64,000 nucleotides of DNA from Nocardia brasiliensis ATCC 700358 (GTDB lineage Bacteria > Actinomycetota > Actinomycetes > Mycobacteriales > Mycobacteriaceae): assembly GCF_000250675.2 (NCBI RefSeq), contig NC_018681.1, positions 744,001-808,000 on the forward strand, given 5' to 3'. Positions within the stretch are counted from its first letter, which is position 1, and the number at the start of each line of letters is the position of its first letter. Position numbers and translations under genes: made by a program. Below, one piece after another: positions 7,825 to 16,446 of the stretch. The notes beneath the pieces were generated by a model, which saw only the letters and a program-made list of their open reading frames with translations, ran no database searches and was not told the origin of the DNA.

Positions 7825-8967
7825 TCAGCCACCGCTGTGCATCACGTCGGCGCCCTGCGGGACCGCGGGATCCGCCGGATCGTCCAACCAGCCATGCGGC
7901 AGCGCGACTTTGCCGGGGGAGCCCTGTCTACCGCGCGGCCCCTCGGCGTCCTTCGGGAACGGGGCCGTCGGATCGAGCTGGCCCACAAGGTCTTCCAGCT
8001 CGGTGAGCCGCGACACGGTGGCGAAGGCGCGGCGCAGGTCGGCGCCGACCGGGAAGCCCATCAGGTACCAGGCCATGTGCTTGCGCAGGTCGCGCATCGC
8101 TTTGTCCTCGCCGAGGTGTTCCGACAGCAGCGCACCGTGCCGGTACAGCACCTCGCCGACCCGGCCCAGGTTCGGCGCCGCAGGCAGCGGCTCGCCGCGC
8201 AGCGCGGCCTGCAGCTCCGCGAACAGCCACGGGCGGCCGAGGCAGCCGCGACCGACTACCACACCGTCGCAGCCGGTTTCGTCCATCATGCGCACGGCGT
8301 CGGCGGCGGAGAAGATATCGCCGTTGCCGAGCACCGGGATCGTGGTGACCGCTTCCTTCAGCCGGGCGATGGCCGTCCAGTCCGCCTGGCCGGAGTAGCG
8401 CTGTGCGGCGGTCCTGGCGTGCAGCGCAACCGCTTTCGCTCCCTCGGCCTCGGCGATCCGCCCGGCGTCCAGGTAGGTGAGGTGCTCGTCATCGATGCCG
8501 ATCCGGAACTTCACCGTCACCGGCACGCCCGCCGGCTCGGCGGCACGCACCATGGCCTGCACGATCCGGCTGAACAGGGCGCGCTTGTACGGCAGCGCGG
8601 CCCCGCCGCCGAGCCGGGTGACCTTGGGCACCGGGCAGCCGAAGTTCATGTCGATGTGATCGGCCCAGCCTTCGCCGACGATGATCCGCACGGCCTCGCT
8701 GAGGGTGGCCGGGTCCACGCCGTAGAGCTGCATCGAGCGCGGCGACTCGTCCGCGTCGAAGGACATCATGTCCAGCGTCTTCTCGTTGCGCTCGACCACC
8801 GCCCTGGCGGTGATCATCTCGCAGACATAGATCGAGGTCGGGCTACCGAATTCGCGGCACAGCTTGCGGAACGCCAGATTCGTGATGCCCGCCATCGGCG
8901 CGAGCACCACCGCCGGATCGACCGGATACGGCCCGATCCGCAGTGCACTCGTCGCTTCGGTAGTCAT
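7825..8967 (-). CDS. dusB: tRNA-dihydrouridine synthase, DusB type
   Basis: FMN-dependent enzyme reducing uridines in the tRNA D-loop, 380 residues. The ATG at 8967 is chosen because it opens with RIGPYPVDPAVVLAPMAGITNLAFR, the normal family start; the open frame runs on to 9144 but that part is not Dus-like. The catalytic cysteine motif is MNFGCPVPKVTRLGGG. FMN/phosphate-binding segments are VKFRIGIDD, ALHARTAAQRYSG and PVLGNGDIFSA ... DGVVVGRGCLGRPW. The C-terminal helical RNA-binding domain contains DLRKHMAWYLMGFP. It lies between the LCP gene and the lipid island, whereas in M. tuberculosis desA1 is remembered as the next gene. Confidence 0.93.
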   Translation of the reverse strand: MTTEATSALRIGPYPVDPAVVLAPMAGITNLAFRKLCREFGSPTSIYVCEMITARAVVERNEKTLDMMSFDADESPRSMQLYGVDPATLSEAVRIIVGEGWADHIDMNFGCPVPKVTRLGGGAALPYKRALFSRIVQAMVRAAEPAGVPVTVKFRIGIDDEHLTYLDAGRIAEAEGAKAVALHARTAAQRYSGQADWTAIARLKEAVTTIPVLGNGDIFSAADAVRMMDETGCDGVVVGRGCLGRPWLFAELQAALRGEPLPAAPNLGRVGEVLYRHGALLSEHLGEDKAMRDLRKHMAWYLMGFPVGADLRRAFATVSRLTELEDLVGQLDPTAPFPKDAEGPRGRQGSPGKVALPHGWLDDPADPAVPQGADVMHSGG

Positions 8968-9150
8968 CGTCACGCCGTCCAGTGTCTCATTTCCGCACGT
9001 GAGCGGCCTGGTCGGGTCGTTTTCGCTGCTCGGGCCGGGTGCTGCGGGCCCGCGCCCAGCGGTGGCGAGCGGCCGCGTACGCGGATTGTGCCGTATGTCA
9101 CACCGGGTGCGCGCCCCGCCGGTTGCCGCCCGGCGGACGCGCACGCCCGA

Positions 9151-10029
9151 TCAGCCGAGATCCGGCAGCCGGTCGGCCAGGTCGGCGAGTTCCCACGGCC
9201 CGCCCGTCTCGATCGTCGCGGCGGCGGTCCAGCCGGCGAGCACCGAGATGGCCCCGCCCTGAACCGCGAAGACCTTGCCGGTGATCGGGCACTTCTCCTG
9301 GGCGAGATAGGCGACGAGGGGTGAGATGTTCTCCGGCGCAAAGGCATCGAACTCGCCCGCGGGCACCTCCTCGGCGAACATCGCGCCCATACCCGGCGTG
9401 GCCAGGGTGAGCCGGGTGCGGGCGACGGGCGCGATCGCGTTGGCGCGCACGCCGTATCGCTCCAGCTCGAGCGCGGCGACCTGGGTCAACGCGGCGATGC
9501 CCGCCTTGGCCGCGCCGTAGTTGGCCTGGCCGGGGTTCGGCAGGAAGGTGCCCGAGGCCGAGGCGGTGTTGATCACGGAAGCGGCGACCGGCCGGCCCGC
9601 CTTCGACTCTGCCTTCCAATACGCGGCGGCGTGGTGCAGCACCGCGAAATGACCCTTCAGATGCACCGCGAGCACCGCGTCCCACTGCGTCTCGTCCATC
9701 GCGGCGATGAACGCGTCGCGCAGGATGCCCGCGTTGTTGACCAGGACGTCCACTCCGCCGAAGGTGGTGATCGCCTGGTCCACAAGGGCTTTCGCGCCCG
9801 ACCAGTCGGCGACGCTCGCGGTGTCGGCGACGGCGCGACCGCCCGCCGCGACGATCTCGTCGACCACCTGTTGCGCGGGACCGGCGTCGGCGCCGATGCC
9901 CTCGTTGTCGCCGCCGAGGTCGTTGACCACGACGGCGGCGCCTTCCGCGGCCAGCAGCAGCGCGTGCGCGCGGCCGATGCCGCGGCCCGCGCCGGTGACG
10001 ATCGCGACGCGTCCGTCCAGCGAACCCAT
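9151..10029 (-). CDS. Short-chain dehydrogenase, (3R)-hydroxyacyl-CoA dehydrogenase-like
   Basis: 292 residues. The start at 10029 has AAAGGA 4-5 bases upstream; the frame runs on to 10140 but only this ATG yields a normal SDR start. The cofactor motif TGAGRGIG is at residues 12-19, followed by NDLGG (an NAD-preferring acidic residue), the NNAGI motif, a serine in SASGTF, and YGAAK with catalytic Tyr171 and Lys175. The GDNEGIGADAGPAQQVVDEI insertion resembles the dehydrogenase part of peroxisomal multifunctional enzyme 2, so the substrate is probably a (3R)-hydroxyacyl-CoA. It is the last gene of a four-gene leftward operon with MaoC hydratase, thiolase and SRPBCC genes, consistent with beta-oxidation of an unusual lipid or steroid side chain. 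Confidence 0.85.
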   Translation of the reverse strand: MGSLDGRVAIVTGAGRGIGRAHALLLAAEGAAVVVNDLGGDNEGIGADAGPAQQVVDEIVAAGGRAVADTASVADWSGAKALVDQAITTFGGVDVLVNNAGILRDAFIAAMDETQWDAVLAVHLKGHFAVLHHAAAYWKAESKAGRPVAASVINTASASGTFLPNPGQANYGAAKAGIAALTQVAALELERYGVRANAIAPVARTRLTLATPGMGAMFAEEVPAGEFDAFAPENISPLVAYLAQEKCPITGKVFAVQGGAISVLAGWTAAATIETGGPWELADLADRLPDLG

Positions 10030-10057
10030 GTCGTTCCTTTCGATGCGGGTGATCCGG

Positions 10058-10492
10058 TCAGGCGAGCAGGCCGGCGAGCTTGGTGAGCGAGGCGTCGAGT
10101 TCCCGGGTCGAGGCGCGTTCGATCGCCCCGCCGATCGCACCGACCATCATCTGGCTGATGAACTCGGCGTCGATGGTGACCAGAGAGTTGTTGTCGCCCT
10201 GGGGCGTCACGGTCAGCGTGAAGCTGATCTGCGCGCCCGCCATGCCGGTGCCGGAGAACTTCGTGGTGTTGGGGGCGTCGTAGTCGACGACGGTGAAGGT
10301 GATCGTGTTGGCCATCCCCATGATGGAGAGCACCTCGGTCATGGTCGCGCCCGCGGACAGCTGCGCGGGCGGCAGCTCTTTCCATTTGGTGTGCACTGTC
10401 AGCCACTGCTCGAAGCGGTGCGGGTCGGTCAGCACCGTCCACACCCGGTCCGGTGCGACGGGAAACTCCTTGGATACCTTGGCAAGTGCCAT
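10058..10492 (-). CDS. SRPBCC-family (polyketide cyclase/START-like) protein
   Basis: 144 residues forming one helix-grip fold: opens VSKEFPVAPDRVWTVLTDPHRFEQWL, the usual SRPBCC start, and ends with a long amphipathic helix. Such proteins bind hydrophobic ligands in a deep cavity. The ATG is preceded by AAAGGA at 10 bases. It sits between the thiolase (15 bases upstream) and the SDR (28 bases downstream) in the operon, the place where an SCP2 lipid carrier might be expected; a lipid or acyl-CoA binding role is inferred only from that. Confidence 0.75.
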   Translation of the reverse strand: MALAKVSKEFPVAPDRVWTVLTDPHRFEQWLTVHTKWKELPPAQLSAGATMTEVLSIMGMANTITFTVVDYDAPNTTKFSGTGMAGAQISFTLTVTPQGDNNSLVTIDAEFISQMMVGAIGGAIERASTRELDASLTKLAGLLA

Positions 10493-10507
10493 TGCGGGTA
10501 CGTCCTT

Positions 10508-11707
10508 TCAGCGGTCGGCAGGCCGGTAGGCGGTGACGATGGCGGCGCCGCCGAGGCCGATGTTGTGTGCGAGAGCGACTTTCGCGCCCGCGACCTGTCT
10601 GGCCGCCGCGTCGCCGCGCAGCTGCCAGGTGAGTTCGGCGCATTGCGCGAGTCCGGTGGCGCCGAGCGGATGGCCCTTGGAGATGAGGCCACCTGAGGGA
10701 TTGACCACCCAGCGACCGCCGTAGGTCGTGTCCGCGGCGTCCACCAGCTTGTGCCCCTCGCCCTCACCGCACAGGCCGAGCGCCTCGTAGGTGAGCAACT
10801 CGTTGGGCGAGAAGCAGTCGTGCAACTCGATCACGTCGAGATCGTCGGGTCCGATATCGGCCTGCGCGTAGACCTTTCGGGCTGCGGCGGCGGTCATGTC
10901 GACGCCGACCAGCGACCGTGCCGTCTTCGTGGCGAAGCTGGATTCGAGGTCGGTCACCATGGCCTGCCCGACGATCTCGACCGCGCGGGCGCCGAGATCG
11001 TGCTCCTCGACGAAGCGTTCGCTCGCGAGCACCGCCGCGCCGGAACCGTCGGAGGTCGGCGAGCACTGCAATCTGGTCAGCCCGAGCGGCTCGTAAACCA
11101 TCTTGGCCGCGGTGATCTCGTCGAGCGTGTACGCGTTCTGGAACTGCGCGTACGGGTTGTTCGCGGAGTGCCGGTGGTTCTTCTCCGCGATCTTCGCGAA
11201 ATGCGTTCGGGTGGAGCCGTATCGCTCCATGTGTTCGACGCCGGCCGCGCCGAACATCCACGGTGCCACCGGCAGCGCGAAGTCCCGCAGCTGCGCCAGC
11301 GCCTCGATGTGGCGCAGCAGCGGCTGTTCCCGATCGGTGAAACCCGCCTCCAGCGAACCCGATTGCATCTTCTCGAAGCCGAGCGCCATGGCGCAGTCGG
11401 CCTCGCCGCCGCGAATCGCCTTGGCCGCCAAGAAGAGCGCCGAGGAACCGGTGGAGCAGTTGTTGTTCACGTTGACCACCGGCAGGCCGGTCAGCCCGAG
11501 CTCGTAGATGGCGCGCTGTCCGCTGGTCGAGTCGCCGTAGACGTAGCCGACGTACGCCTCGGCCACTTGGTCGTAGCGAATGCCCGCATCCGCCAGCGCG
11601 TGCTCGCCCGCCTCCCGCGCCATCGCCGGGTAGTCCCACCCTTCGCGGCGGCCCGGCTTCTCGAACTTCGTCATGCCGACACCGATGACGAAGACTCTGT
11701 TGGTCAT
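10508..11707 (-). CDS. SCPx-type thiolase (acetyl-CoA acyltransferase / lipid-transfer thiolase)
   Basis: 399 residues. Thiolase fold with the nucleophile in NVNNNCSTGSSA (Cys84) and the C-terminal active-site segment GGLISKGHPLGATGLAQCAEL. The missing C-terminal Cys loop of classical thiolases and the NEAF replacement HDCFSPNELL mark the SCPx/lipid-transfer-protein group, which handles branched and steroid side-chain acyl-CoAs. The ATG at 11707 overlaps the MaoC stop by 4 bases (ATGA), and GGAAACG precedes it. The open frame continues upstream to 11944 but only inside the MaoC gene. Likely role: thiolytic cleavage of a 3-ketoacyl-CoA made by the other operon products. Confidence 0.9.
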   Translation of the reverse strand: MTNRVFVIGVGMTKFEKPGRREGWDYPAMAREAGEHALADAGIRYDQVAEAYVGYVYGDSTSGQRAIYELGLTGLPVVNVNNNCSTGSSALFLAAKAIRGGEADCAMALGFEKMQSGSLEAGFTDREQPLLRHIEALAQLRDFALPVAPWMFGAAGVEHMERYGSTRTHFAKIAEKNHRHSANNPYAQFQNAYTLDEITAAKMVYEPLGLTRLQCSPTSDGSGAAVLASERFVEEHDLGARAVEIVGQAMVTDLESSFATKTARSLVGVDMTAAAARKVYAQADIGPDDLDVIELHDCFSPNELLTYEALGLCGEGEGHKLVDAADTTYGGRWVVNPSGGLISKGHPLGATGLAQCAELTWQLRGDAAARQVAGAKVALAHNIGLGGAAIVTAYRPADR

Positions 11708-12588
11708 GTCGTTTCCTCTTGTGCGTGCGCGAATTCGGCGAGCCCGTCCTGGATGACGAACTTGCCGCTGTCGGATCGGGTTTCGAAGACGTAGCGGCCG
11801 CGACCGGCCGACCAGGCCGAGGTGCTGATGGTCTGGCCGGGCTGGGCAGGCGAACTCAGGCGCACCGCAAGTCTTTTCAGCCGGGCCGGAGCCTCCGGGC
11901 TGATCCGGGTGAGCAACGCGTGCGAGACGAACGCGATGGTGCACAGGCCGTGCACGATGATGCCCGGCAGGCCCATCGCCTTGGCGAAATCGTCGTCGAG
12001 GTGAATCGGCATCGGATCGCCCGCGGCCTCGGCGTAGCGGAAGGTCTGGTCGGCGTCGAAGGTCTGCGCCGCGGTCCAGTCCGGCGCCCGGGTGCGTAAC
12101 CGCTCGTCGAAGGCGTGCGCCGGGCTCGGCTCGCCGCGGCGCCCGTCGAACGTGCCGCCGCGGAAGAATGCGACGAAATACTGCTCGTTGACGAGGTCGC
12201 CGCGGTCGACGCTGTGCGTCTCGAGGTGCGCGGTGACGACCACCCCCGACGCCTTGCCCTCGATCCCGATCGGCCGTGCCCGCACCGCCAGCGTCTCACC
12301 CGGCTCGATCGGCCGATGGAAGCGGAAATCGTGCTCGCCGTGCAGGATCTGCAGCATCAGCTCGTCCGGCACCACCGACATCGCGGCATCGGCCATCAGC
12401 GCGGTGACGGGCACCACGGCGAAGACCGGTGGCGCGGATATCCCCGCGATGTGGTCGGCGATCGGATCGTTGGTCGCGGCGGCATAGGCGATGGCGCGCT
12501 CTCGGGTCACCTCGAAGGTGTCGGTCGCGCACCAGCTACCGAGCCGCTCGAGGTCGAAATCCGTCCCGTCCGTCTGCTGTCCCTGCAT
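11704..12588 (-). CDS. MaoC-like double hot-dog (R)-specific enoyl-CoA hydratase
   Basis: 294 residues, two hot-dog halves. The C-terminal half carries the hydratase-2 signature GDPMPIHLDDDFAKAMGLPG followed by HGLCT, with the catalytic Asp/His pair. The N-terminal half (to ~150) is the catalytically silent partner (AAATNDPIADH). Hydratase-2 enzymes add water to trans-2-enoyl-CoA giving the (3R)-hydroxyacyl-CoA. The ATG at 12588 is fixed by a perfect AGGAGG six bases upstream; the frame extends to 12783 without coding character. It is the first gene of the operon, overlaps the thiolase by 4 bases, and is divergent from an AraC regulator 145 bases away that probably controls it. Confidence 0.9.
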   Translation of the reverse strand: MQGQQTDGTDFDLERLGSWCATDTFEVTRERAIAYAAATNDPIADHIAGISAPPVFAVVPVTALMADAAMSVVPDELMLQILHGEHDFRFHRPIEPGETLAVRARPIGIEGKASGVVVTAHLETHSVDRGDLVNEQYFVAFFRGGTFDGRRGEPSPAHAFDERLRTRAPDWTAAQTFDADQTFRYAEAAGDPMPIHLDDDFAKAMGLPGIIVHGLCTIAFVSHALLTRISPEAPARLKRLAVRLSSPAQPGQTISTSAWSAGRGRYVFETRSDSGKFVIQDGLAEFAHAQEETT

Positions 12589-12733
12589 TCGGCCTCCTGG
12601 TCGTTGCTCGACAACCCACGCTAGGAACCCGGGCGCGTGGCCGGGATGACCGTGCTGCGCGCGTTCTGTGACCGCCGCGCTCAGCGCATCCGGCCTGGTA
12701 GGTTCGCTTCGACCGGTGACGCAGGAGGTAGGG

Positions 12734-13759
12734 GTGACGGCCAGGACGGTGCCGATCGACTTCGTGCGGGCCGCCGTCGTCACCGCCGCCCGGCAGGAGG
12801 TCGACTTCGAGCAATTGCTCGGCAGCGTGGGGGTGGCGCCGGAGTTGCTCGCCCAGGATCGCGCCCGGGTGACCGTCGATCAGATGGCCACCACCGTGCG
12901 TGAACTCTGGCGGATCAGCGACGACGAATTGTTCGGTCTCGGTCCGGCGCCGCTACCGCGCGGATCCATTCGGTTGGTCGGCTTCGGGCTGATCGGTTGC
13001 GCGGATCTCGGGGCGGCGATCGAGCGGTTCTTCGAATATCGGCGCCTGCTGCCCGGTCTGCCGCCGATGACGATGACCACCACCGACGCGAACACCCGCT
13101 TCACCCCCGACACCCGGGAGGTGGCCGAGGGCAACGAGTTACTGACTACGTTCCTGCTCGCCGGGGTGCACCGGACGATCGCCTGGGGCATCGGCCGCCG
13201 AGTTCCGTTGCGGCAGGTCGAGTTCCCCTATCCGCGGCCACGCAACCTCGACGACTATGCCCTCGTCTTCGACGCCCCGCTCGTTTTCGACGCGCCCATC
13301 GCGGCGCTCACCTTCGCCAGTGACCTGCTTGCGGCGCCGATCACCCGCACCGAGGACGAGCTGATCGCCTGGACCCGCAACGCGCCCACCGACGTGCTCT
13401 CCCGCCGCGAATACGGCAGTTCACTCGCCGAGCAGGTGCGCAAGATTCTCGCCCGCGGGCTGCGCGGTGACCGCGACGCGGGCGAGCGCTGGCCGAGCGC
13501 CGACGAGGTGGCCAAGCGGCTTGCGATGAGCCCACAGACGGTGCGCCGCAAGCTCGCTGAGCAAGCCACCTCGATCACCCAGATCCGTGAGGACATCCTG
13601 CGTGACGCCGCGGTGGCGAGCCTGGTGCGGGGCGAGGAGACGGTGGAGGCGCTGTCGGCCCGGCTCGGCTTCTCCGAACCCAGCGCCTTCCGGCGCGCGT
13701 TCCGCCGCTGGACCGGCAGCCCGCCCGGCTCCTACCGTGGCGCCGCCGAACAACGCTGA
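12734..13759 (+). CDS. AraC-family transcriptional regulator (Arabinose_bd N-domain)
   Basis: 341 residues from a GTG at 12734, chosen because AGGAGG sits five bases before it; the frame is open from 12668. The N-terminal ligand-binding domain (about 1-190) resembles the AraC/OruR/ArgR type, containing PRGSIRLVGFGLIGCADLGAAIERFFEYRRLL. The C-terminal part (about 245-335) holds two helix-turn-helix motifs: ADEVAKRLAMSPQTVRRKL and VEALSARLGFSEPSAFRRAFRRWTG. It is divergently oriented to the MaoC-thiolase-SRPBCC-SDR operon, so it is the likely pathway-specific activator, responding to the lipid or its CoA ester (inference). Confidence 0.88.
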   Translation: MTARTVPIDFVRAAVVTAARQEVDFEQLLGSVGVAPELLAQDRARVTVDQMATTVRELWRISDDELFGLGPAPLPRGSIRLVGFGLIGCADLGAAIERFFEYRRLLPGLPPMTMTTTDANTRFTPDTREVAEGNELLTTFLLAGVHRTIAWGIGRRVPLRQVEFPYPRPRNLDDYALVFDAPLVFDAPIAALTFASDLLAAPITRTEDELIAWTRNAPTDVLSRREYGSSLAEQVRKILARGLRGDRDAGERWPSADEVAKRLAMSPQTVRRKLAEQATSITQIREDILRDAAVASLVRGEETVEALSARLGFSEPSAFRRAFRRWTGSPPGSYRGAAEQR

Positions 13760-13797
13760 ACGGTTGCGGGACAGCTGTTCTCGCGGTCCGGCAAACG

Positions 13798-14664
13798 CTA
13801 CTGACCGCGCAGCCGACGGTGGTAGCGCTCCCTGATCACCGGGTCGGGCTGCGCGTAAGCCGTTGTCGCCCCGGTGATTCGCGCGACGACCAGCTGGGCG
13901 CGATAGGGCAGCAATTGCGCGGTCTTGATGATCGCGGCCAACCTGCGCGGCACCGTCACCAGCGGCTTCTCCTTCGCCACCGTGCGCACGATCGCCTGTG
14001 CGACATCGGCGGGGTCCACCGTGGTCATCGGCTCGATCCAGTTCGGCATGTTCGCGCCCGCGGACAGTTCGGTGCGCACGATGCCCGGCAGCACCGCCGA
14101 GACGTGCACGCCGTGCTCCTTCATCTCCAGGTGCAGGGCCGCGGTGAAACCCACCACGGCGTGCTTGGTCGCGCAGTAGGTGGCCAGTCCGGGAAAGCCC
14201 TGGGTCCCGGCCAGCGACGCGATATTGATGAGATGGCCGCTGCCGCGCGCCAGGAAACGCCGGGTGGCCAGCCGGGATCCGTGGATCACGCCGCGCAGGT
14301 TGATGTCGAGGATCCGATCCGTCATCGCCTCGTCCTCGTCGGCGAACAGTCCGGTCGGCATGATGCCCGCATTGTTGACCAGCACATCCAACGGCCCGAG
14401 CGCCTTTTCGAGCGTGTCTAGGAATGCGGCGAACGACTCGCGGTCGGTGACGTTCAACGGCAGGCCGACGATCGTGGCGCCCGGATCGGCGCCGAGTTCG
14501 GCGGCGGTCTTGGCGACCAGCTCCACGTCGATATCGCCGATCGCCACCGCGGCGCCCGCACCGAGAAACGCCTCCGCGGTGGCCCGGCCGATGCCGCGGG
14601 CGCCGCCGGTGATCGCGACGACCTTTCCGGCGAGCGAGACCTCGCCCTTCGGTGCACTGGTCAT
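13798..14664 (-). CDS. Short-chain dehydrogenase/reductase
   Basis: 288 residues from ATG 14664 (AGGAAGG about nine bases upstream); an in-frame ATG at 14700 would add 12 residues. TGGARGIG at 19-26, acidic GDIDVE after beta-2 (NAD preference), NNAGIM, active-site serine in IASLAGTQGF, and YCATK with Tyr163/Lys167. The C-terminal tail after ~225 (VPRRLAAIIKTAQLLPYRAQLVV) is a hydrophobic/basic helix of the kind seen in membrane-associated mycobacterial SDRs. It is convergent with the AraC gene and not obviously part of the operon. Substrate unknown; lipid or alcohol oxidation is plausible. Confidence 0.82.
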   Translation of the reverse strand: MTSAPKGEVSLAGKVVAITGGARGIGRATAEAFLGAGAAVAIGDIDVELVAKTAAELGADPGATIVGLPLNVTDRESFAAFLDTLEKALGPLDVLVNNAGIMPTGLFADEDEAMTDRILDINLRGVIHGSRLATRRFLARGSGHLINIASLAGTQGFPGLATYCATKHAVVGFTAALHLEMKEHGVHVSAVLPGIVRTELSAGANMPNWIEPMTTVDPADVAQAIVRTVAKEKPLVTVPRRLAAIIKTAQLLPYRAQLVVARITGATTAYAQPDPVIRERYHRRLRGQ

Positions 14665-15147
14665 GTTCCCGGCCTTCCTCTTTCGTGAACGTTCGAGCAC
14701 GCACCGGCCTGCGCACGCCCGGAGCGAAGGTACGGTGCGCTGTTCTCAGTGTCGGTCTTTTCCGGCCTGCCGGTCGGCGGATTCGTTCGATCACGGTGCG
14801 GCGGACCAGTGCTCGCGGCGGGGCGCGCGCAAGTCCGAGCCGGTGCCGGGCAGGCAGCGAAATCATCGGGTGGTCGCGGATATCGCCTGCCGAAAAACTG
14901 CGAGCGAGCGACCGCCATTTCCGCCGATTAGTCGACCGGTGCGGCGCATCGAATACCACCGCGGGGCCTGTGTAACTACCGCGTGGGTTTCTGACCAGGG
15001 GAATGTCACAACGCGAATGCAGGTCGCGCGGAAACCGCCGGGTATGTGCGCCACCGGGAATGTCGGCCGGGCCGCGCGGAGAATGTTCGACGCAATAAAC
15101 CTTCGAACTAGATAAATGCGGTGCGCGGAGTTAGCCGGACAAAAGCG
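14665..15147. other. Non-coding stretch between the SDR and the desA1 terminator
   Basis: About 480 bases. I find no frame with credible coding content on either strand; the open frames here are tails or shadows of the neighbours. It should contain the promoter of the leftward SDR gene near 14665-14750. No repeat or strong palindrome was noted. The final part (14990-15115) is less GC-rich than its surroundings. Confidence 0.5.
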
Positions 15148-15176
15148 CGCCGCCGCCCGGAATCCGGGCGGCGGCG
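15148..15176 (-). terminator. Intrinsic terminator of desA1
   Basis: A 13-bp perfect GC stem (CGCCGCCGCCCGG / CCGGGCGGCGGCG) with a 3-base loop, followed on the minus strand by CGCTTTTGTC. It starts 19 bases beyond the desA1 stop codon. Confidence 0.85.
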
Positions 15177-15195
15177 TGAGATCTGTTGCGCTGGA

Positions 15196-16164
15196 TCAGC
15201 TGGCGGTGCTTGCCATCTGGCGCTCGGCCTTCGCGGCCTCGCGGGCCAGCATGCGGTCGCGCTGTTCCTCGAACTTCAGCACGTCCTTGCCGAGCTTGTC
15301 CAGGAACAGGCCCAGCCGCTCGCGGACCGCCTCACCGCGCGCGGTGAAGTCGGTGCGGTCGAAGATGTTCCACTTCTTCAGTACCGGCTGCACCACCTCT
15401 TCGAGGTGCTGGCGCAGGTCGTAGATGCCGTGCTTGGCCATCAGGACGCCGTTGCGGCGGAAGTTCGGCATACCGGCGCCGGGCATCTGGAAGTTCTCCA
15501 GGATCAACGTGATCGCCTCGATCGCCTGATCCGGCGACAGGTCCAGGGCGGCGCCGCACATGTTGCGGTAGAAGATCATGTGCAGGTTCTCGTCGGCCGC
15601 GACGCGCTGCAGCATGCGGTCGGCGATCGGGTCGTCGCAGACCTTGCCGGTGTTGCGGTGGCTCACTCGGGTGGCCAGTTCCTGGAAGGTCACGTACGCG
15701 ACCGAGTGCAGGAAGCCCGCGTCGGCCTCGGTGGGGGAGGCGAAGCCGTTGGTCATGTGGATCATTCGCGCTTCTTCGAGCGCGACCGGGTCGACGCCGC
15801 GGGTGACCACCAGGTAGTCCCGCATCACGATGCCGTGCCGGTTCTCCTCGGCGGTCCACCGGCCGACCCAGGTGCCCCACGCGCCGTCCTGCGAGAAGTT
15901 CTCGGCGATCTCGCGATGGTACGACGGAAGGTTGTCTTCGGTCAGCAGATTGGTGATCATGGCCGCCTTCGCGACCTCGTTCAGCCGGGACTGCTCCGGA
16001 TCCCAGTCGATACCCCCGAGTGCGGCGAAATTGCGGCCTTCATCCCACGGGACGTAGTCGTGCGGATGCCATTCCTTTGCCAGGGAGAGGTGCCGGTTGA
16101 CGTTCTCTTCGGCAACCGGCTCCAACTCCGTCAGAAGCTCGAGTTGAGTCAGATCCCTTGCCAT
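15196..16164 (-). CDS. desA1: Acyl-[acyl-carrier-protein] desaturase, DesA1 type
   Basis: Soluble di-iron desaturase, 322 residues. Iron-ligand motifs in order: LLTEDNLPSYHREI (Glu76 region), EENRHG (residues 106-111), TFQELATRVSH, and DENLHM at about 190. It introduces a double bond into ACP-bound fatty acid; in mycobacteria DesA1 feeds mycolic acid synthesis. The ATG at 16164 is preceded by GAAGGG and gives the MARDLTQLELL start; the frame to 16314 is not conserved-looking. It follows dus in M. tuberculosis as remembered; here a lipid-catabolism island separates them. Its own terminator is at 15148-15176, so it is monocistronic. Confidence 0.93.
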   Translation of the reverse strand: MARDLTQLELLTELEPVAEENVNRHLSLAKEWHPHDYVPWDEGRNFAALGGIDWDPEQSRLNEVAKAAMITNLLTEDNLPSYHREIAENFSQDGAWGTWVGRWTAEENRHGIVMRDYLVVTRGVDPVALEEARMIHMTNGFASPTEADAGFLHSVAYVTFQELATRVSHRNTGKVCDDPIADRMLQRVAADENLHMIFYRNMCGAALDLSPDQAIEAITLILENFQMPGAGMPNFRRNGVLMAKHGIYDLRQHLEEVVQPVLKKWNIFDRTDFTARGEAVRERLGLFLDKLGKDVLKFEEQRDRMLAREAAKAERQMASTAS

Positions 16165-16446
16165 GTATGAACCCTTCAGTCTGTGCGTCCGGTCGTGCAG
16201 GTCATCCCCCCAAGGTAGACCGATGCCGTGCGGCCATACCTTACGGCACCGTAGGTGTGATGCGAAACGCATCCGAATGCCTGTTGACGCCCCGTGATGC
16301 ACGTCATACGCCATCGTCGGCGTTCGGTGGCCACCTCCGAGTGTATGGCGTCGGCCCGCAGCGAGGGGATTATCGCCGCGGGCCGACCGGTGTTAGCGCG
16401 GCGTGCTGCATCGCACACGCCGTCGCGTCGCGCATGCGCCGAGTGG

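Noticed and set aside
7780..9324. 514-codon plus-strand frame over dusB
   Set aside because: Shadow of dusB; composition is His/Arg/Gly-rich with no domain.
13421..14959. 512-codon minus-strand frame over the AraC and SDR genes
   Set aside because: It spans the ends of two convergent genes whose own frames carry clear motifs; it is Arg-rich and motif-free.
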